A stretch of DNA of 64,000 nucleotides from an uncultured Flaviramulus sp. (GTDB lineage Bacteria > Bacteroidota > Bacteroidia > Flavobacteriales > Flavobacteriaceae): assembly GCA_947487155.1 (NCBI GenBank), contig CANKVS010000006.1:1-64000 (forward strand). The letters are read 5' to 3'. Numbering within the stretch: position 1 is the first letter of the stretch; each line of letters begins with the position of its first letter. Positions 19,928-28,659 of this stretch are shown in pieces. The notes below the pieces were generated by a model that was given only the letters and a program-made list of their open reading frames with translations, searched no databases and was not told the DNA's origin. The position numbers and the translations under genes were made by a program.

Positions 19928-20308
19928 TTACTTAACAGCAATCATACTAATTTCAACATTTACATTTTTTGGTAGTTTAGCAACTTGTACAGTTTCGCGT
20001 GCAGGGGCGTTAGCATCATCAAAATAACTTCCGTAAACATCATTAATAAGAGCAAAATCATTCATATCGCTAATAAATATTGATGATTTTATAACGTTAT
20101 CAAAAGTCATATTAGCAGCTTCTAAAACAGCTTTCATGTTTGTCATAACCTGATGTGTTTCTGTTTTAATATCATCCAAAACCAACTCTCCAGTTTCAGG
20201 GTGTAACGCAATTTGACCAGATGTGTACAATGTATTTCCGCTTAAAACAGCTTGATTATATGGCCCTATGGGTGCTGGAGCATTAGGGGTTGTTATAATT
20301 TTTTTCAT
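19928..20308 (-). CDS. ridA: RidA family 2-iminobutanoate/2-iminopropanoate deaminase
   Basis: A 126-residue YjgF/YER057c/UK114 protein. Family hallmarks are APAPIGPYNQAV near the N-terminus, LYTSGQIALHPETGEL (about 31-46), and the C-terminal PARETVQVAKLPKNVNVEISMIAV, whose Arg binds the substrate carboxylate. RidA trimers hydrolyse reactive enamine/imine intermediates formed by PLP enzymes. It is a single minus-strand gene next to an accessory region. Confidence 0.95.
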   Translation of the reverse strand: MKKIITTPNAPAPIGPYNQAVLSGNTLYTSGQIALHPETGELVLDDIKTETHQVMTNMKAVLEAANMTFDNVIKSSIFISDMNDFALINDVYGSYFDDANAPARETVQVAKLPKNVNVEISMIAVK

Positions 20309-20321
20309 CTAATTTAGTTTT

Positions 20322-20376
20322 TGTCATTCCCTCGTAGGAGGGAACTTTATTATTTTATTTCCGTGAAAACGGAAAT
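20322..20376. repeat. GTCATTCC-type double hairpin
   Basis: Two perfect small hairpins lie in series: TTCCCTC-GTAG-GAGGGAA (20327-20344) and ATTTCCGT-GAAA-ACGGAAAT (20357-20376), opened by GTCATTCC. This is the form of a dispersed intergenic repeat rather than a gene-specific terminator, though the second hairpin is followed by a T-rich tract on the plus strand. Confidence 0.6.
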
Positions 20377-20537
20377 TTTATTATACTTTTTTAAAATCAA
20401 ATTCAAGATCATTAAGCTAAGACAAAAATGTCAATCTAGAGTTCAATCAAAGACATTTAAACCGTTGTTTTCAATTGTGTTTCAACTGCACTCAACGCAA
20501 TGAATAAACCTTTTTAACTTAATAATATTGAGGTCAA

Positions 20538-20670
20538 ACGGTCTCAGTTATGAGTAGTTGCGTATGTTAGCGTTAAACTTTGCAAGTACACACCAAACTA
20601 AAAATCCTCGCGAATTTTTAAAAGCAAGCGAGAACAAATAATTACTTATAACCATTGTTTAGCTGTCCGT
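20538..20670. repeat. Long imperfect hairpin, cassette-boundary-like (copy A)
   Basis: An imperfect inverted repeat runs from ACGG (20538-20541) to CCGT (20667-20670). Paired segments include AGTTATGAGTAG with TTACTTATAACC and an inner CTCGC/GCGAG. It shares layout and words (AATCCTCGC or its complement, a TTGC-rich arm) with the hairpin at 21533-21675. The two lie on either side of the CarboxypepD_reg-like gene. The organisation recalls integron attC sites, but no integrase gene is present here. Confidence 0.5.
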
Positions 20671-20680
20671 ACTTTTATTA

Positions 20681-21511
20681 TTAATTAATACTTTTTATTT
20701 CAACCTTAAAACTCATTTCATTTAGAAACACTGTCCATTTAGCCATACTAGATGCTCTTGAAAAGCTTGATTTTTTTACATTACTTAGTGATAAGTGAGT
20801 TGTTTTAAATTCACCACTTGACCAACTTTCAAGTGTTTCCAGTGCAATTATAAAATCACTATCGATAGATACATTATAATCTGATAGGTCAACACTGTCC
20901 CAACCCTTTTTTTTCTTCGAAATAAATCTTATATCCTCTGTGTTTATAATTTCTTGTGGAAATTCATCTTTGCCATCATATATTTTAACTCTATATAAAA
21001 TACTATCACAATAATTTCTTCTTATATGAAAGTGTAATTTATCTAAAAGAATAAGCTTGTCATTTTTAATCAATGTACCAATTTCAGCTCCACTTATTGC
21101 TTCACTCCAAATCCATGACATCATTCCTCTTCTTTTTGCTCCAATAGATATCGGCTTATTATTATTATTATTATTAGATTTTATGACTATTTCTTGAAGT
21201 TTGAAAATGCTTTTCTTTAAAGTTATATTCAAAGGGGCAGTATGCTTTTTCCTTAACTCTCCAACTTTGAATTCAACTCTTTCGTAACCTACATGTGAAA
21301 ATTTAACTACTTTTTCATTATCAATGCCAGTAATATCAATACTATATAATCCTTTCTTTGATGAAATAGTACCTTTATTTAAGTCGATAACACCAATATT
21401 TACATATGGCAAAGGTTTTTTGCTCTCATCAATTAATTTACCAGAAATTATTTGAGCATTTAATGATGCTTGTCCAATTATTATAATGATAAATAATAAA
21501 AATATTTTCAT
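20681..21511 (-). CDS. Secreted protein with carboxypeptidase-regulatory-like domain
   Basis: A 276-residue exported protein. A signal peptide (about 1-19, ending LNAQ) is followed by a CarboxypepD_reg-like beta-sandwich (about 20-105: ISGKLIDESKKPLPYVNIGV, then FSHVGYERVEF), the module that opens SusC and related outer-membrane proteins. A run of asparagines encoded by a trinucleotide repeat (about 21157-21176) links it to a C-terminal domain of about 160 residues that I do not recognise. There is no TonB-dependent barrel. The gene sits between two large hairpin repeats, so it looks like an accessory or cassette gene. Confidence 0.7.
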   Translation of the reverse strand: MKIFLLFIIIIIGQASLNAQIISGKLIDESKKPLPYVNIGVIDLNKGTISSKKGLYSIDITGIDNEKVVKFSHVGYERVEFKVGELRKKHTAPLNITLKKSIFKLQEIVIKSNNNNNNKPISIGAKRRGMMSWIWSEAISGAEIGTLIKNDKLILLDKLHFHIRRNYCDSILYRVKIYDGKDEFPQEIINTEDIRFISKKKKGWDSVDLSDYNVSIDSDFIIALETLESWSSGEFKTTHLSLSNVKKSSFSRASSMAKWTVFLNEMSFKVEIKSIN

Positions 21512-21532
21512 AATAAAAATTTCTTTTGTGTG

Positions 21533-21675
21533 GCCACTAACAGTTTTGTATATGAAATGTTGCGTGTTTGCGTGCGAGGATTTTCCGAAGGAAAATCAGA
21601 AACTAGCAAACAAAGCAACTAACATTGTATAAGCTAAAAATAGTAATTTTTTATATACGGCTTTGTTGTAGGTGG
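21533..21675. repeat. Long imperfect hairpin, cassette-boundary-like (copy B)
   Basis: Arms of about 45 nt pair imperfectly around a perfect 8-bp tip, GATTTTCC-GAA-GGAAAATC (21579-21597). The outermost words CCACTAACA (21534-21542) and TGTTGTAGGTGG (21664-21675) are also complementary in part. A word complementary to its end, ACCTACAAC, recurs at about 22169-22177 on the far side of the 150-residue gene, bracketing that gene. This suggests a mobile or recombining unit. Confidence 0.55.
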
Positions 21676-21699
21676 TTTTTTTAATATTCTATTCTGTTT

Positions 21700-22152
21700 C
21701 TATTCCTTTATTGTTAGCAAAACTTGATGAGCACCAGCTGAATTTGGTTTTTCTGCTACTAATAAATAGACTTTCTCTTTCTTATAAACTAAAAATCCGT
21801 AATCATTAGCACCTCTATATAAATAATCGTTTTTGACTAGGCTATTTTTAAATTTCTTCATAGAATAATTTGACGCAACAGTTATATCAAGTGTATGTCT
21901 AGATGAATTTGCAGTATTTAAAATTGAAATGCTAATAAAGTTATTTATATTATCATTAATCACTTTAGAATATTTTTTAGTCCTTTCTTGTTCAACAGTC
22001 ATTTCGGTAAATCCATTGCCTTTTATCATTATGTCATCAATACTCCAAAAAGAAATTTGTGAAATTTGTTCCAAGAATTTGATATTTAAATTTTGTGAAC
22101 TGCATACATTAATGCATAAAAAAAACATTATTATGCTTAGTATTTGTTTCAT
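21700..22152 (-). CDS. Small exported protein of unknown function
   Basis: A 150-residue protein that I do not recognise. A signal peptide covers about the first 19 residues (VCSSQ end). The mature part is a small mixed alpha/beta domain with a Lys-rich middle (SMKKFKNSLVKNDYLYRG) and a C-terminal strand pair (FLVYKKEKVYLLVAEK). There are no catalytic motifs and only the signal-peptide cysteines. It lies between a large hairpin repeat and the lptD-like gene, and GTTGTAGGT-type words flank it in inverted orientation. It may be a recently acquired cassette gene. Confidence 0.65.
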   Translation of the reverse strand: MKQILSIIMFFLCINVCSSQNLNIKFLEQISQISFWSIDDIMIKGNGFTEMTVEQERTKKYSKVINDNINNFISISILNTANSSRHTLDITVASNYSMKKFKNSLVKNDYLYRGANDYGFLVYKKEKVYLLVAEKPNSAGAHQVLLTIKE

Positions 22153-22195
22153 TTCGATTGGTTTAAATTACCTACAACTAATAAATAAACTCTAT

Positions 22196-24979
22196 TTATA
22201 ATTGCTGGTCTGGTTGTCGTCGCTTTTCGTATTTAAGATCTTTTAAAATACTAGATTTTATACCAATAAAGAAATTCCATGAGGTTCTGGTACTAAAAGG
22301 AACCCAATCAAAACTCATTCGCCAACTTAACAAATCCCGTTCAAATCCTAATGTTGTATAAGTAAAACCTGCATTTTTTAAATCGTAACCCGAAGAAGCT
22401 CGCATAGACCATTTTGGTGATAATTCTATATTGCCAGAAAACATAAGCGAGTGCGACGATATTTCGTTTTGCCTTCTTGAGTTTGAGTAATTAACGGCGT
22501 AAGCAACTCTTAAATCCCATGGTATTTTGTAGTTGTACAATTCGCTTGGGGTTTCATCTTCTTCATCGTCATCATCAAACTGTGGATTACCAGGATCGCG
22601 ACCAGTACCAAAAAAGTCATCGTCACGACCACCACCTCTTAAATTTTCTTCAATGCCTTTATCTTTTTTATCGTCTTTATCTCCTCCTTTTTTACTAGAA
22701 AACGACCAGCTTGCTGTAGCGTTAGCACTTGTTAATCTAAATAAACTGCCTCCGTTATCTATATTAAATTTATCAATTCGGTTATTATTATTGTCTAAAG
22801 CATAGGGGTCTAAAGTAGCACCAAAATTAATATTTAGTTTGTTGTTAAATAACTGTGTGCCACCACTCATTCTAACGGGGCTCCATTGCAATGAGTCACC
22901 TGCAAAATTATATGAGGTAGAAAAGTTTAAATTATTAATTAAAATTATTTTTTTAGGTTCGGTTGCCGTACTATCCTTATCTTTTACTTTAGCTTCAAAA
23001 TTGTTTGAAACAGAAATACCCATAGAACTAGAAAAACGATTACCAGGTGTTCCAAAAATACCACTATCAAAGCGTGTGTATTCTAAGTTTGTATTATCTA
23101 GAATAGTTTCTAATTCTCCCGCTGTTAAACCGTCTGCATTAACAACTTCTGCAGTTTCATAATATTTATCGAAAGCCGGATTTATATTATAACTTATTGA
23201 GGGACGAAGCACATGCCTTATTTTTTGTATTTTTTTGTCATCACCAAAATTAAACATACCATAAATAGTAGTCCCTAAACTGGTACTAAAGTTATAAGTT
23301 CTAAAGGAGTCAAACCCTTTAATGTCTTCGGTTATGGTTTCACGCGTACTAGCATCAAAAGTTCTGTTTATAGTATTAAAAGTCCAAACTTCATTAAAAT
23401 TACTTGAGGCACTTAAGCTAAAATATTTAAACAATTTAAAATTAGTGCTTATGGGAACAGAATGTTGAAACCCTGCTTTTGCATCATCAAACATTTCTTT
23501 TTTAAAGAAAAGCGAATCGGTTGTCTGTATTCTGTTTTCTCCTCTAACACTATACTGAAGGTTGATATTTTGAATAATTCCTTTTTTAGGCTTATCCTTT
23601 GGAGCCAATGGGTAAACTCTACCTACGCTTCCTTGAAATGTAGGGAGCGTCATGTTAATTTGTTGTGTGTTGGTGTTTTGAGAGTGTGTTGCTGTTAAAC
23701 TGAAATTAACAGAAGGTTCGCCTTGAAATGTTTTAGAATACGATACCGATGACGACAGTGTATTATTTAAAAAGTTACCTGTATTTATTTGATTTATGGA
23801 TTGCCTATAGTACGTACTACTACCTAAATTAACAGAAGCTGAAAAACGAGAATTAGGATTAGATTTTGCATCTTGACTGTGCGACCAACGTAAATTATAA
23901 ACGGTAGACTTTCCATAATCAGGAAAACCACGTTCGCTAGTTATTAGGTTTTCATATCTAAATCCAAAATTTCCGCTAAATTTATATCTCAATTTATAAG
24001 CACTTTCTAAACGTACCCCATAACTGCCGTTGGTATAATAATCGCCTTGTACGGTTAAATCTACATAATCGCTAATAGCAAAATAGTATCCACCGTTTTG
24101 CAAAAAATATCCACGGTCGTTTTGCTCCCCAAAACTAGGTATAATAACTCCAGAGGTCTGTGTTTCTGTTTGAGGAAAAAAGCCAAAAGGTAAGCCTATA
24201 GGGGTTGGTACATCATAAATAAAAAGGTTAGCTAAACCAGTAACAATTTTTTTTCCAGGAACAATTTTTGCTTTTCTTAATTTAATAAAATATTCAGGGT
24301 CATCAAGGTCTTCTGCTGTGGTATATTTGGCATCTTTAATAAAATAAACCGAATCGTTTTCTTTTTTAGTTATTGGCGATAATACAGTACCGCCGCTTTG
24401 TTCTGTTTTAGAACCATATATAAGTCCTTTCTTTGTTTTAATATTAAAAACAATAGAATCAGGCTCTACGACTTGTTGTCCTTGAGTAAATACTGGAGCT
24501 TGGGTGTATGTGCCAGTAGAATCTGTAATACCCTTAGCATAAACAATATTCTTATTATTATCAATAATAATGCTACCAGCTTTAATATTTAAATCTGCCT
24601 GAATAATTTCTGCATTGTTGTATAAATATAGCTTACCTTCTTTATTTTTAAAAGAGGTGAAATCTGTAGCCGAATAAGTAACAATGTCTGTTAAAAGCCC
24701 TTTTTTAGGTTTTATAGAATCTATAGAAATTGTGTCTTGCTCTTTTTCTAAAACCTCAATAGGATTGATAATACTATCAGCCTTTTTTATATTAATTAAT
24801 TTAGCTTCAACAGCAGGTTTAATTATAACGCTATCCTGTTTTTTGCGAACGTCTTGGGCGAAGCTAAACGTGTTAATAAACACTGTAAAACTTAATATAA
24901 AAAGTATTTTAAAGTTGTTTGTATGCAACGCTTTTAAATGTATTTTTGTAAAAGTATGGCTCGGTTTTTGAAAAGCCAA
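22196..24979 (-). CDS. lptD: LptD-like LPS assembly outer-membrane protein
   Basis: A 927-residue protein of the Bacteroidota LptD type. After a signal region that ends near residue 42 (TFSFAQ) comes an OstA/LptA-like periplasmic part (about 90-200; segments such as LYNNAEIIQADLNIKAGSIIID), then the beta-barrel with GLPFGFFPQTETQTSGVIIPSFGEQNDRG-type strands and a Ser/Asp/Gly-rich surface loop (about 745-815). It would insert lipopolysaccharide into the outer leaflet. The first 20 residues before the hydrophobic core are unusual, so the real start may be internal. It is divergent from the amidase gene. Confidence 0.85.
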   Translation of the reverse strand: MAFQKPSHTFTKIHLKALHTNNFKILFILSFTVFINTFSFAQDVRKKQDSVIIKPAVEAKLINIKKADSIINPIEVLEKEQDTISIDSIKPKKGLLTDIVTYSATDFTSFKNKEGKLYLYNNAEIIQADLNIKAGSIIIDNNKNIVYAKGITDSTGTYTQAPVFTQGQQVVEPDSIVFNIKTKKGLIYGSKTEQSGGTVLSPITKKENDSVYFIKDAKYTTAEDLDDPEYFIKLRKAKIVPGKKIVTGLANLFIYDVPTPIGLPFGFFPQTETQTSGVIIPSFGEQNDRGYFLQNGGYYFAISDYVDLTVQGDYYTNGSYGVRLESAYKLRYKFSGNFGFRYENLITSERGFPDYGKSTVYNLRWSHSQDAKSNPNSRFSASVNLGSSTYYRQSINQINTGNFLNNTLSSSVSYSKTFQGEPSVNFSLTATHSQNTNTQQINMTLPTFQGSVGRVYPLAPKDKPKKGIIQNINLQYSVRGENRIQTTDSLFFKKEMFDDAKAGFQHSVPISTNFKLFKYFSLSASSNFNEVWTFNTINRTFDASTRETITEDIKGFDSFRTYNFSTSLGTTIYGMFNFGDDKKIQKIRHVLRPSISYNINPAFDKYYETAEVVNADGLTAGELETILDNTNLEYTRFDSGIFGTPGNRFSSSMGISVSNNFEAKVKDKDSTATEPKKIILINNLNFSTSYNFAGDSLQWSPVRMSGGTQLFNNKLNINFGATLDPYALDNNNNRIDKFNIDNGGSLFRLTSANATASWSFSSKKGGDKDDKKDKGIEENLRGGGRDDDFFGTGRDPGNPQFDDDDEEDETPSELYNYKIPWDLRVAYAVNYSNSRRQNEISSHSLMFSGNIELSPKWSMRASSGYDLKNAGFTYTTLGFERDLLSWRMSFDWVPFSTRTSWNFFIGIKSSILKDLKYEKRRQPDQQL

Positions 24980-25135
24980 AATTACATATATTTTTCTGTG
25001 TATAATTTATTATTCATTGAAAAATTTCAAATTAAACATTTGCCTAATTTAATTAGGTAATAAACCGAGTTTTTTAATCGTTAAAATGGTTGTAATCATT
25101 GAACAAACGATTTACTAAATAGTATTATACACCAC

Positions 25136-26245
25136 ATGAAAACGTATAGAGTATCCTTTTTCGTATTATTTATAATAGTATTAACATTCTCATCATTTAT
25201 TAAGGGCTCAAAAAGTATGCCTACAAATAAATTTGTTGTTGTTCTTGATGCTGGACACGGTGGTAAAGACCCTGGAAAACCATCTAAGTACGGATACAAA
25301 GAAAAAGATATTGCTCTAAAAATAGTTTTAGAAGTAGGTAAACAACTAGAGAAAAATCCTAATATAAAAGTTGTTTATACACGTAAAACAGATGTTTTTA
25401 TTGAGTTAAGAGAACGACCAAAAATAGCCAATAAAGCGGATGCAGATTTATTTGTGTCTATTCATTGTAACGCACATCATACTCAGGCATACGGCACAGA
25501 AACTTATGTGTTGGATGTTGGTAATTCTAATCAGAATTTTGAAGTTGCCAAAGCTGAAAATGAAGCTATTTTTCTTGAAGATGATTATGAAACTAAATAT
25601 GATGGTTTCGATCCTAATTCACCAGAATCGTCTTTAGGTATTGCTTTAGTTCAGGAGGAATACACCGAACAAAGTATTTTATTGGCGAGTTTAATAGAAA
25701 AGAATTTCGCAAACAAAGTAAAACGAAAAAGCAGAGGCGTAAAACAAGCTAGTTTGTGGGTAATACACCAAACTGTTATGCCTAGTGTATTAATTGAAAC
25801 AGGATTTGTTACTAATAAAAGAGAAGGTGCTTATTTAAACTCTAAAAAAGGGCAACAACAAATTGCTACAGCAATTACTAATGCCATTTTGGAGTTTAGA
25901 AATTCTTTAGATTTAAGTATTGAAGACGATATTTTTGTTGAAGAAACTACTAGCGTGGAGCACTCCGAGAATTTATCTAGTAACATTCAATACAAAGTTC
26001 AAATAGCAACAGGCTCTAGTGCTTTAGAAACCAAACCTTATAATTTTAAAGGCTTAAGTAATATAACACGAGTTAAAGAAGGTAATCTTTATAAGTATTT
26101 TTATGGTGTAACTTCAAACTATAATAAAATAATGGAATTGAAAAAAAGTGCTGTAAATAAAGGTTACAAGTCAAGTTATATCGTTGCTTTTAAAGACGGA
26201 AAAAAAATCCCGCTATCAGACGCATTAAAATCTACTAGCAATTAA
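25136..26245 (+). CDS. N-acetylmuramoyl-L-alanine amidase (Amidase_3)
   Basis: A 369-residue secreted zinc amidase that cleaves the stem peptide from muramic acid in peptidoglycan. A signal/anchor segment (about 5-24) precedes the catalytic domain, whose zinc ligands are visible: His41 in DAGHGGKDPG, Glu56 in GYKEKDIAL and the His of SIHCNAHH, with the catalytic Glu in VLIETGFVTN. The C-terminal part (about 285-355; YKVQIATGS) looks like a SPOR-type peptidoglycan-binding domain. It heads a plus-strand group with the MCE protein (52-bp gap), a synteny common in this phylum. Confidence 0.9.
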   Translation: MKTYRVSFFVLFIIVLTFSSFIKGSKSMPTNKFVVVLDAGHGGKDPGKPSKYGYKEKDIALKIVLEVGKQLEKNPNIKVVYTRKTDVFIELRERPKIANKADADLFVSIHCNAHHTQAYGTETYVLDVGNSNQNFEVAKAENEAIFLEDDYETKYDGFDPNSPESSLGIALVQEEYTEQSILLASLIEKNFANKVKRKSRGVKQASLWVIHQTVMPSVLIETGFVTNKREGAYLNSKKGQQQIATAITNAILEFRNSLDLSIEDDIFVEETTSVEHSENLSSNIQYKVQIATGSSALETKPYNFKGLSNITRVKEGNLYKYFYGVTSNYNKIMELKKSAVNKGYKSSYIVAFKDGKKIPLSDALKSTSN

Positions 26246-26258
26246 ACGGTGTTCTTTT

Positions 26259-26277
26259 TAAATTTGTTTTAAATTTG
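26259..26277 (+). promoter_or_regulatory. Tandem TAAATTTG boxes before the MCE gene
   Basis: Two exact TAnnTTTG boxes (TAAATTTG at 26259-26266 and 26270-26277) lie 11 bp apart, 21-39 bp before the TTG start of the MCE gene. No clear -33 TTG is at the usual distance. They could give this gene a promoter separate from the amidase gene. Confidence 0.4.
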
Positions 26278-26297
26278 TACATCTAAAGACATTCATT

Positions 26298-27236
26298 TTG
26301 CAAATATCTAAAGAAGTAAAAACAGGCATACTCGTATTATTAGGAATCCTCCTTTTTATTTTCGGGTTTAATTATTTAAAAGGTGAAAACTTACTTAGTA
26401 ATTCTCGAACATTTTATACCGTTTACGATAACGTAGAAGGATTAACAGCTTCTACACCAGTTACTATTAATGGATTAATAGTAGGAAAGGTGGTAGAAAT
26501 TAATTTTAATAATGATGATTCTGGTAAACTATTGGTTAAACTTCTTATAGATACCGATTTTCAGTTTTCTAAAAATAGTAAAGCAGAATTATACGAAACA
26601 GGATTAATAGGAGGAAAAGCCATAGCTATTGTTCCTGTATTTGATAATGCAGAAATAGCCAAAAACGAATCTTACCTTGCAGGAACAGTTAAAGCGGGTT
26701 TAAGCGAATTGGTAAACCAAAAGCTAACACCACTTCAAGAAAAATTAGTGACTATGCTGGATAGTGCCGATAAGTTGCTCGTTAATATGAACGACGTTTT
26801 TGATGCAAATACAAAAGCTAATTTAAGAGGAAGTATAGCTGGGTTTAACGAAAGAATTTTGGAGTTTAAGAAAACAACACAATCGTTAAATATTCTATTG
26901 GCAAGCGATAATAGTAAATTGAATAAATCGTTAGCTCATGTAGAAAATATCACATCAAATTTATCTAAAGTTTCAGATTCTATTGCAGACGCTAATTTTA
27001 GTAAAACGCTTAAAAGTTTAGAGTCTACACTTCAAAATTTCGATAAAATAGTTGCAGGCTTAGAAAAAGGAGAAGGCTCTATGGGCAAGCTGCTAAAAGA
27101 TGAAGCATTATATAACAACCTTAAAGGAACAACCAAAGAAATGGAAGAACTTTTAAGAGATATTAAACTACACCCTAAACGATATTTTAGAATTCTATCG
27201 AAAAAAGAAATTCCTTATACAGAAGACACTAAATAG
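26298..27236 (+). CDS. MlaD/MCE-family lipid-transport protein
   Basis: A 312-residue membrane-anchored MCE protein. The N-terminus KEVKTGILVLLGILLFIFGFNYLKG is the family's anchor. The single MCE domain follows (about 38-115; YDNVEGLTASTPVTINGLIVG and GLIGGKAIAIV). The rest is an extended helical region (about 130-290) likely forming a periplasmic barrel or tube. It would bind lipid in the periplasm with an MlaE/MlaF transporter, which is not in the window. Start is TTG at 26298; it fits the conserved N-terminus exactly. The next gene starts 2 bp after its stop. Confidence 0.85.
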   Translation: MQISKEVKTGILVLLGILLFIFGFNYLKGENLLSNSRTFYTVYDNVEGLTASTPVTINGLIVGKVVEINFNNDDSGKLLVKLLIDTDFQFSKNSKAELYETGLIGGKAIAIVPVFDNAEIAKNESYLAGTVKAGLSELVNQKLTPLQEKLVTMLDSADKLLVNMNDVFDANTKANLRGSIAGFNERILEFKKTTQSLNILLASDNSKLNKSLAHVENITSNLSKVSDSIADANFSKTLKSLESTLQNFDKIVAGLEKGEGSMGKLLKDEALYNNLKGTTKEMEELLRDIKLHPKRYFRILSKKEIPYTEDTK

Positions 27237-27238
27237 TA

Positions 27239-28549
27239 ATGGAATATTTGCCAAATATAGGTTTTGTAATCATCTTAATATTAGGAATAGGCTATTTTGC
27301 AAAAAACGTAAAAAAACTTATACGAAACATTAAACTAGGTCAAGATGTAGACGTTAGCGATAACAAATCGCAACGCTGGAAAAACATGGTCATGGTTGCA
27401 CTTGGGCAAAGTAAAATGGTACGACGCCCAATAGCGGGCATACTACACATTGTCGTTTACATTGGGTTTATTATAATAAATATAGAAGTACTAGAAATTA
27501 TAATCGATGGTATTTTTGGTACACACAGAATAGGTTTAAGCGTATTACCAACATCCGTTTACGGGTTTTTAATTGGAGCTTTCGAGATTTTAGCTGTATT
27601 AGTTTTTGTATCCGTTACGTTATTTTGGATTCGTAGAAATATTATAAGGCTTCAACGCTTTTGGAAAAGTGAAATGACAAGCTGGCCTAAAAATGATGGC
27701 AACAATATTTTGTATTTCGAAATGGTGTTAATGACGCTATTTTTAGTGATGAATGCTACCGATATTCATTTTCAAAGTATAAATTCGGGCAACCTAATAA
27801 GTCAGTTTATCTCACCATGGTTTGGAGATTCAGAATCACTATTACACAGTATTGAAAGAGGCGCGTGGTGGTTACATATTATTGGCATATTAATCTTTTT
27901 AAATTACCTGTATTTTTCAAAGCATTTGCATATTTTATTGGCTTTTCCCAATACATATTATGCAAGCGTTAAACCCAAAGGAACACTTAATAATTTAGAA
28001 GCGGTAACCAAAGAAGTAATGCTAATGATGGACCCCAACGCAGACCCTTTTGCCGCTCCTGCCGAAGGCGAAACAGAAGAAGAACCTGCAAAGTTTGGCG
28101 CTAGCGATGTGCACGATCTTAATAGGGTACAACTACTAAATGCCTATACGTGTACAGAATGCGGTCGTTGTACATCGGCTTGTCCTGCTAATTTAACTGG
28201 GAAAAAATTGTCTCCTAGAAAAATTATGATGGATACCCGAGACCGTTTAGAAGAAGTTGGTAAAAATATTGATGCGAATAATGGCGAATTTAAAGATGAC
28301 GGCAAACAATTATTAAACGACTATATAACCCCCGAAGAAATTTGGGCGTGTACAACCTGTAATGCATGTGTAGAAGAATGTCCAGTTAGTATAAACCCAT
28401 TATCCATTATTGTCGAAATGAGACGCTATTTAGTTATGGAACAATCGGCAGCCCCAACAGAGCTGAATAATATGATGACTAATATAGAAAATAATGGTGC
28501 CCCATGGCCGTATAGCCAAATGGATAGGCTTAATTGGAAAAACGAATAA
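27239..28549 (+). CDS. Membrane (Fe-S)-binding protein, HdrD/GlpC-like N-terminal half
   Basis: A 436-residue protein. Five or so membrane helices in the first 230 residues resemble a nitrate-reductase-gamma-type cytochrome b or quinone module. A soluble ferredoxin-like domain follows with two complete 4Fe-4S motifs: CTECGRCTSACP (Cys305, 308, 311, 315) and CTTCNACVEECP (Cys371, 374, 377, 381). Together with the next gene, which supplies CCG domains, it would form an HdrD/HdrDE-like membrane oxidoreductase. Electron donor and acceptor are unknown. It is tightly linked to the MCE gene (2-bp gap). Confidence 0.85.
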   Translation: MEYLPNIGFVIILILGIGYFAKNVKKLIRNIKLGQDVDVSDNKSQRWKNMVMVALGQSKMVRRPIAGILHIVVYIGFIIINIEVLEIIIDGIFGTHRIGLSVLPTSVYGFLIGAFEILAVLVFVSVTLFWIRRNIIRLQRFWKSEMTSWPKNDGNNILYFEMVLMTLFLVMNATDIHFQSINSGNLISQFISPWFGDSESLLHSIERGAWWLHIIGILIFLNYLYFSKHLHILLAFPNTYYASVKPKGTLNNLEAVTKEVMLMMDPNADPFAAPAEGETEEEPAKFGASDVHDLNRVQLLNAYTCTECGRCTSACPANLTGKKLSPRKIMMDTRDRLEEVGKNIDANNGEFKDDGKQLLNDYITPEEIWACTTCNACVEECPVSINPLSIIVEMRRYLVMEQSAAPTELNNMMTNIENNGAPWPYSQMDRLNWKNE

Positions 28550-28560
28550 AAATATTATTA

Positions 28561-28638
28561 GGGCGTTACCCAAAAGGGTCGGGCTTTCGGCAGTCGCTCT
28601 CTGCGAGGAGCTCCAACAAATGCCTCAATCCCTAACGC
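28561..28638. repeat. REP-like palindromic repeat (GGGCGTTACCC...ATCCCTAACGC)
   Basis: A 78-bp GC-rich island inside AT-rich DNA, opening GGGCGTTACCC and closing ATCCCTAACGC, so both ends carry GCGTTA or its complement. The interior has CCC.GGGTCGGGCTTTCGGC and CTCTCTGCGAGGAG palindromic parts. I recognise it as a dispersed REP-type element of Flavobacteriia. It separates the two Fe-S genes, which are normally adjacent, so it may affect the transcript. Confidence 0.75.
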
Positions 28639-28659
28639 AAAATAAAACAACTCAATACA

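Larger units (their letters stand above)
20309..20680. other. Repeat-filled intergenic region
   Basis: A 372-bp gap without a convincing gene; the short plus-strand frame here has no family features. It contains a pair of small hairpins of the GTCATTCC type (20322-20376) near ridA and a long imperfect hairpin (20538-20670) next to the CarboxypepD_reg-like gene. Both are listed separately. Confidence 0.5.

Noticed and set aside
20321..20503. Plus-strand 60-codon frame over the GTCATTCC hairpins
   Set aside because: It starts inside a repeat and codes for no recognisable protein; base use is that of intergenic DNA.
21157..21176. Trinucleotide repeat encoding an Asn run as a phase-variation switch
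   Set aside because: A change in copy number of a 3-bp repeat would not shift the frame; it is only a variable-length linker.
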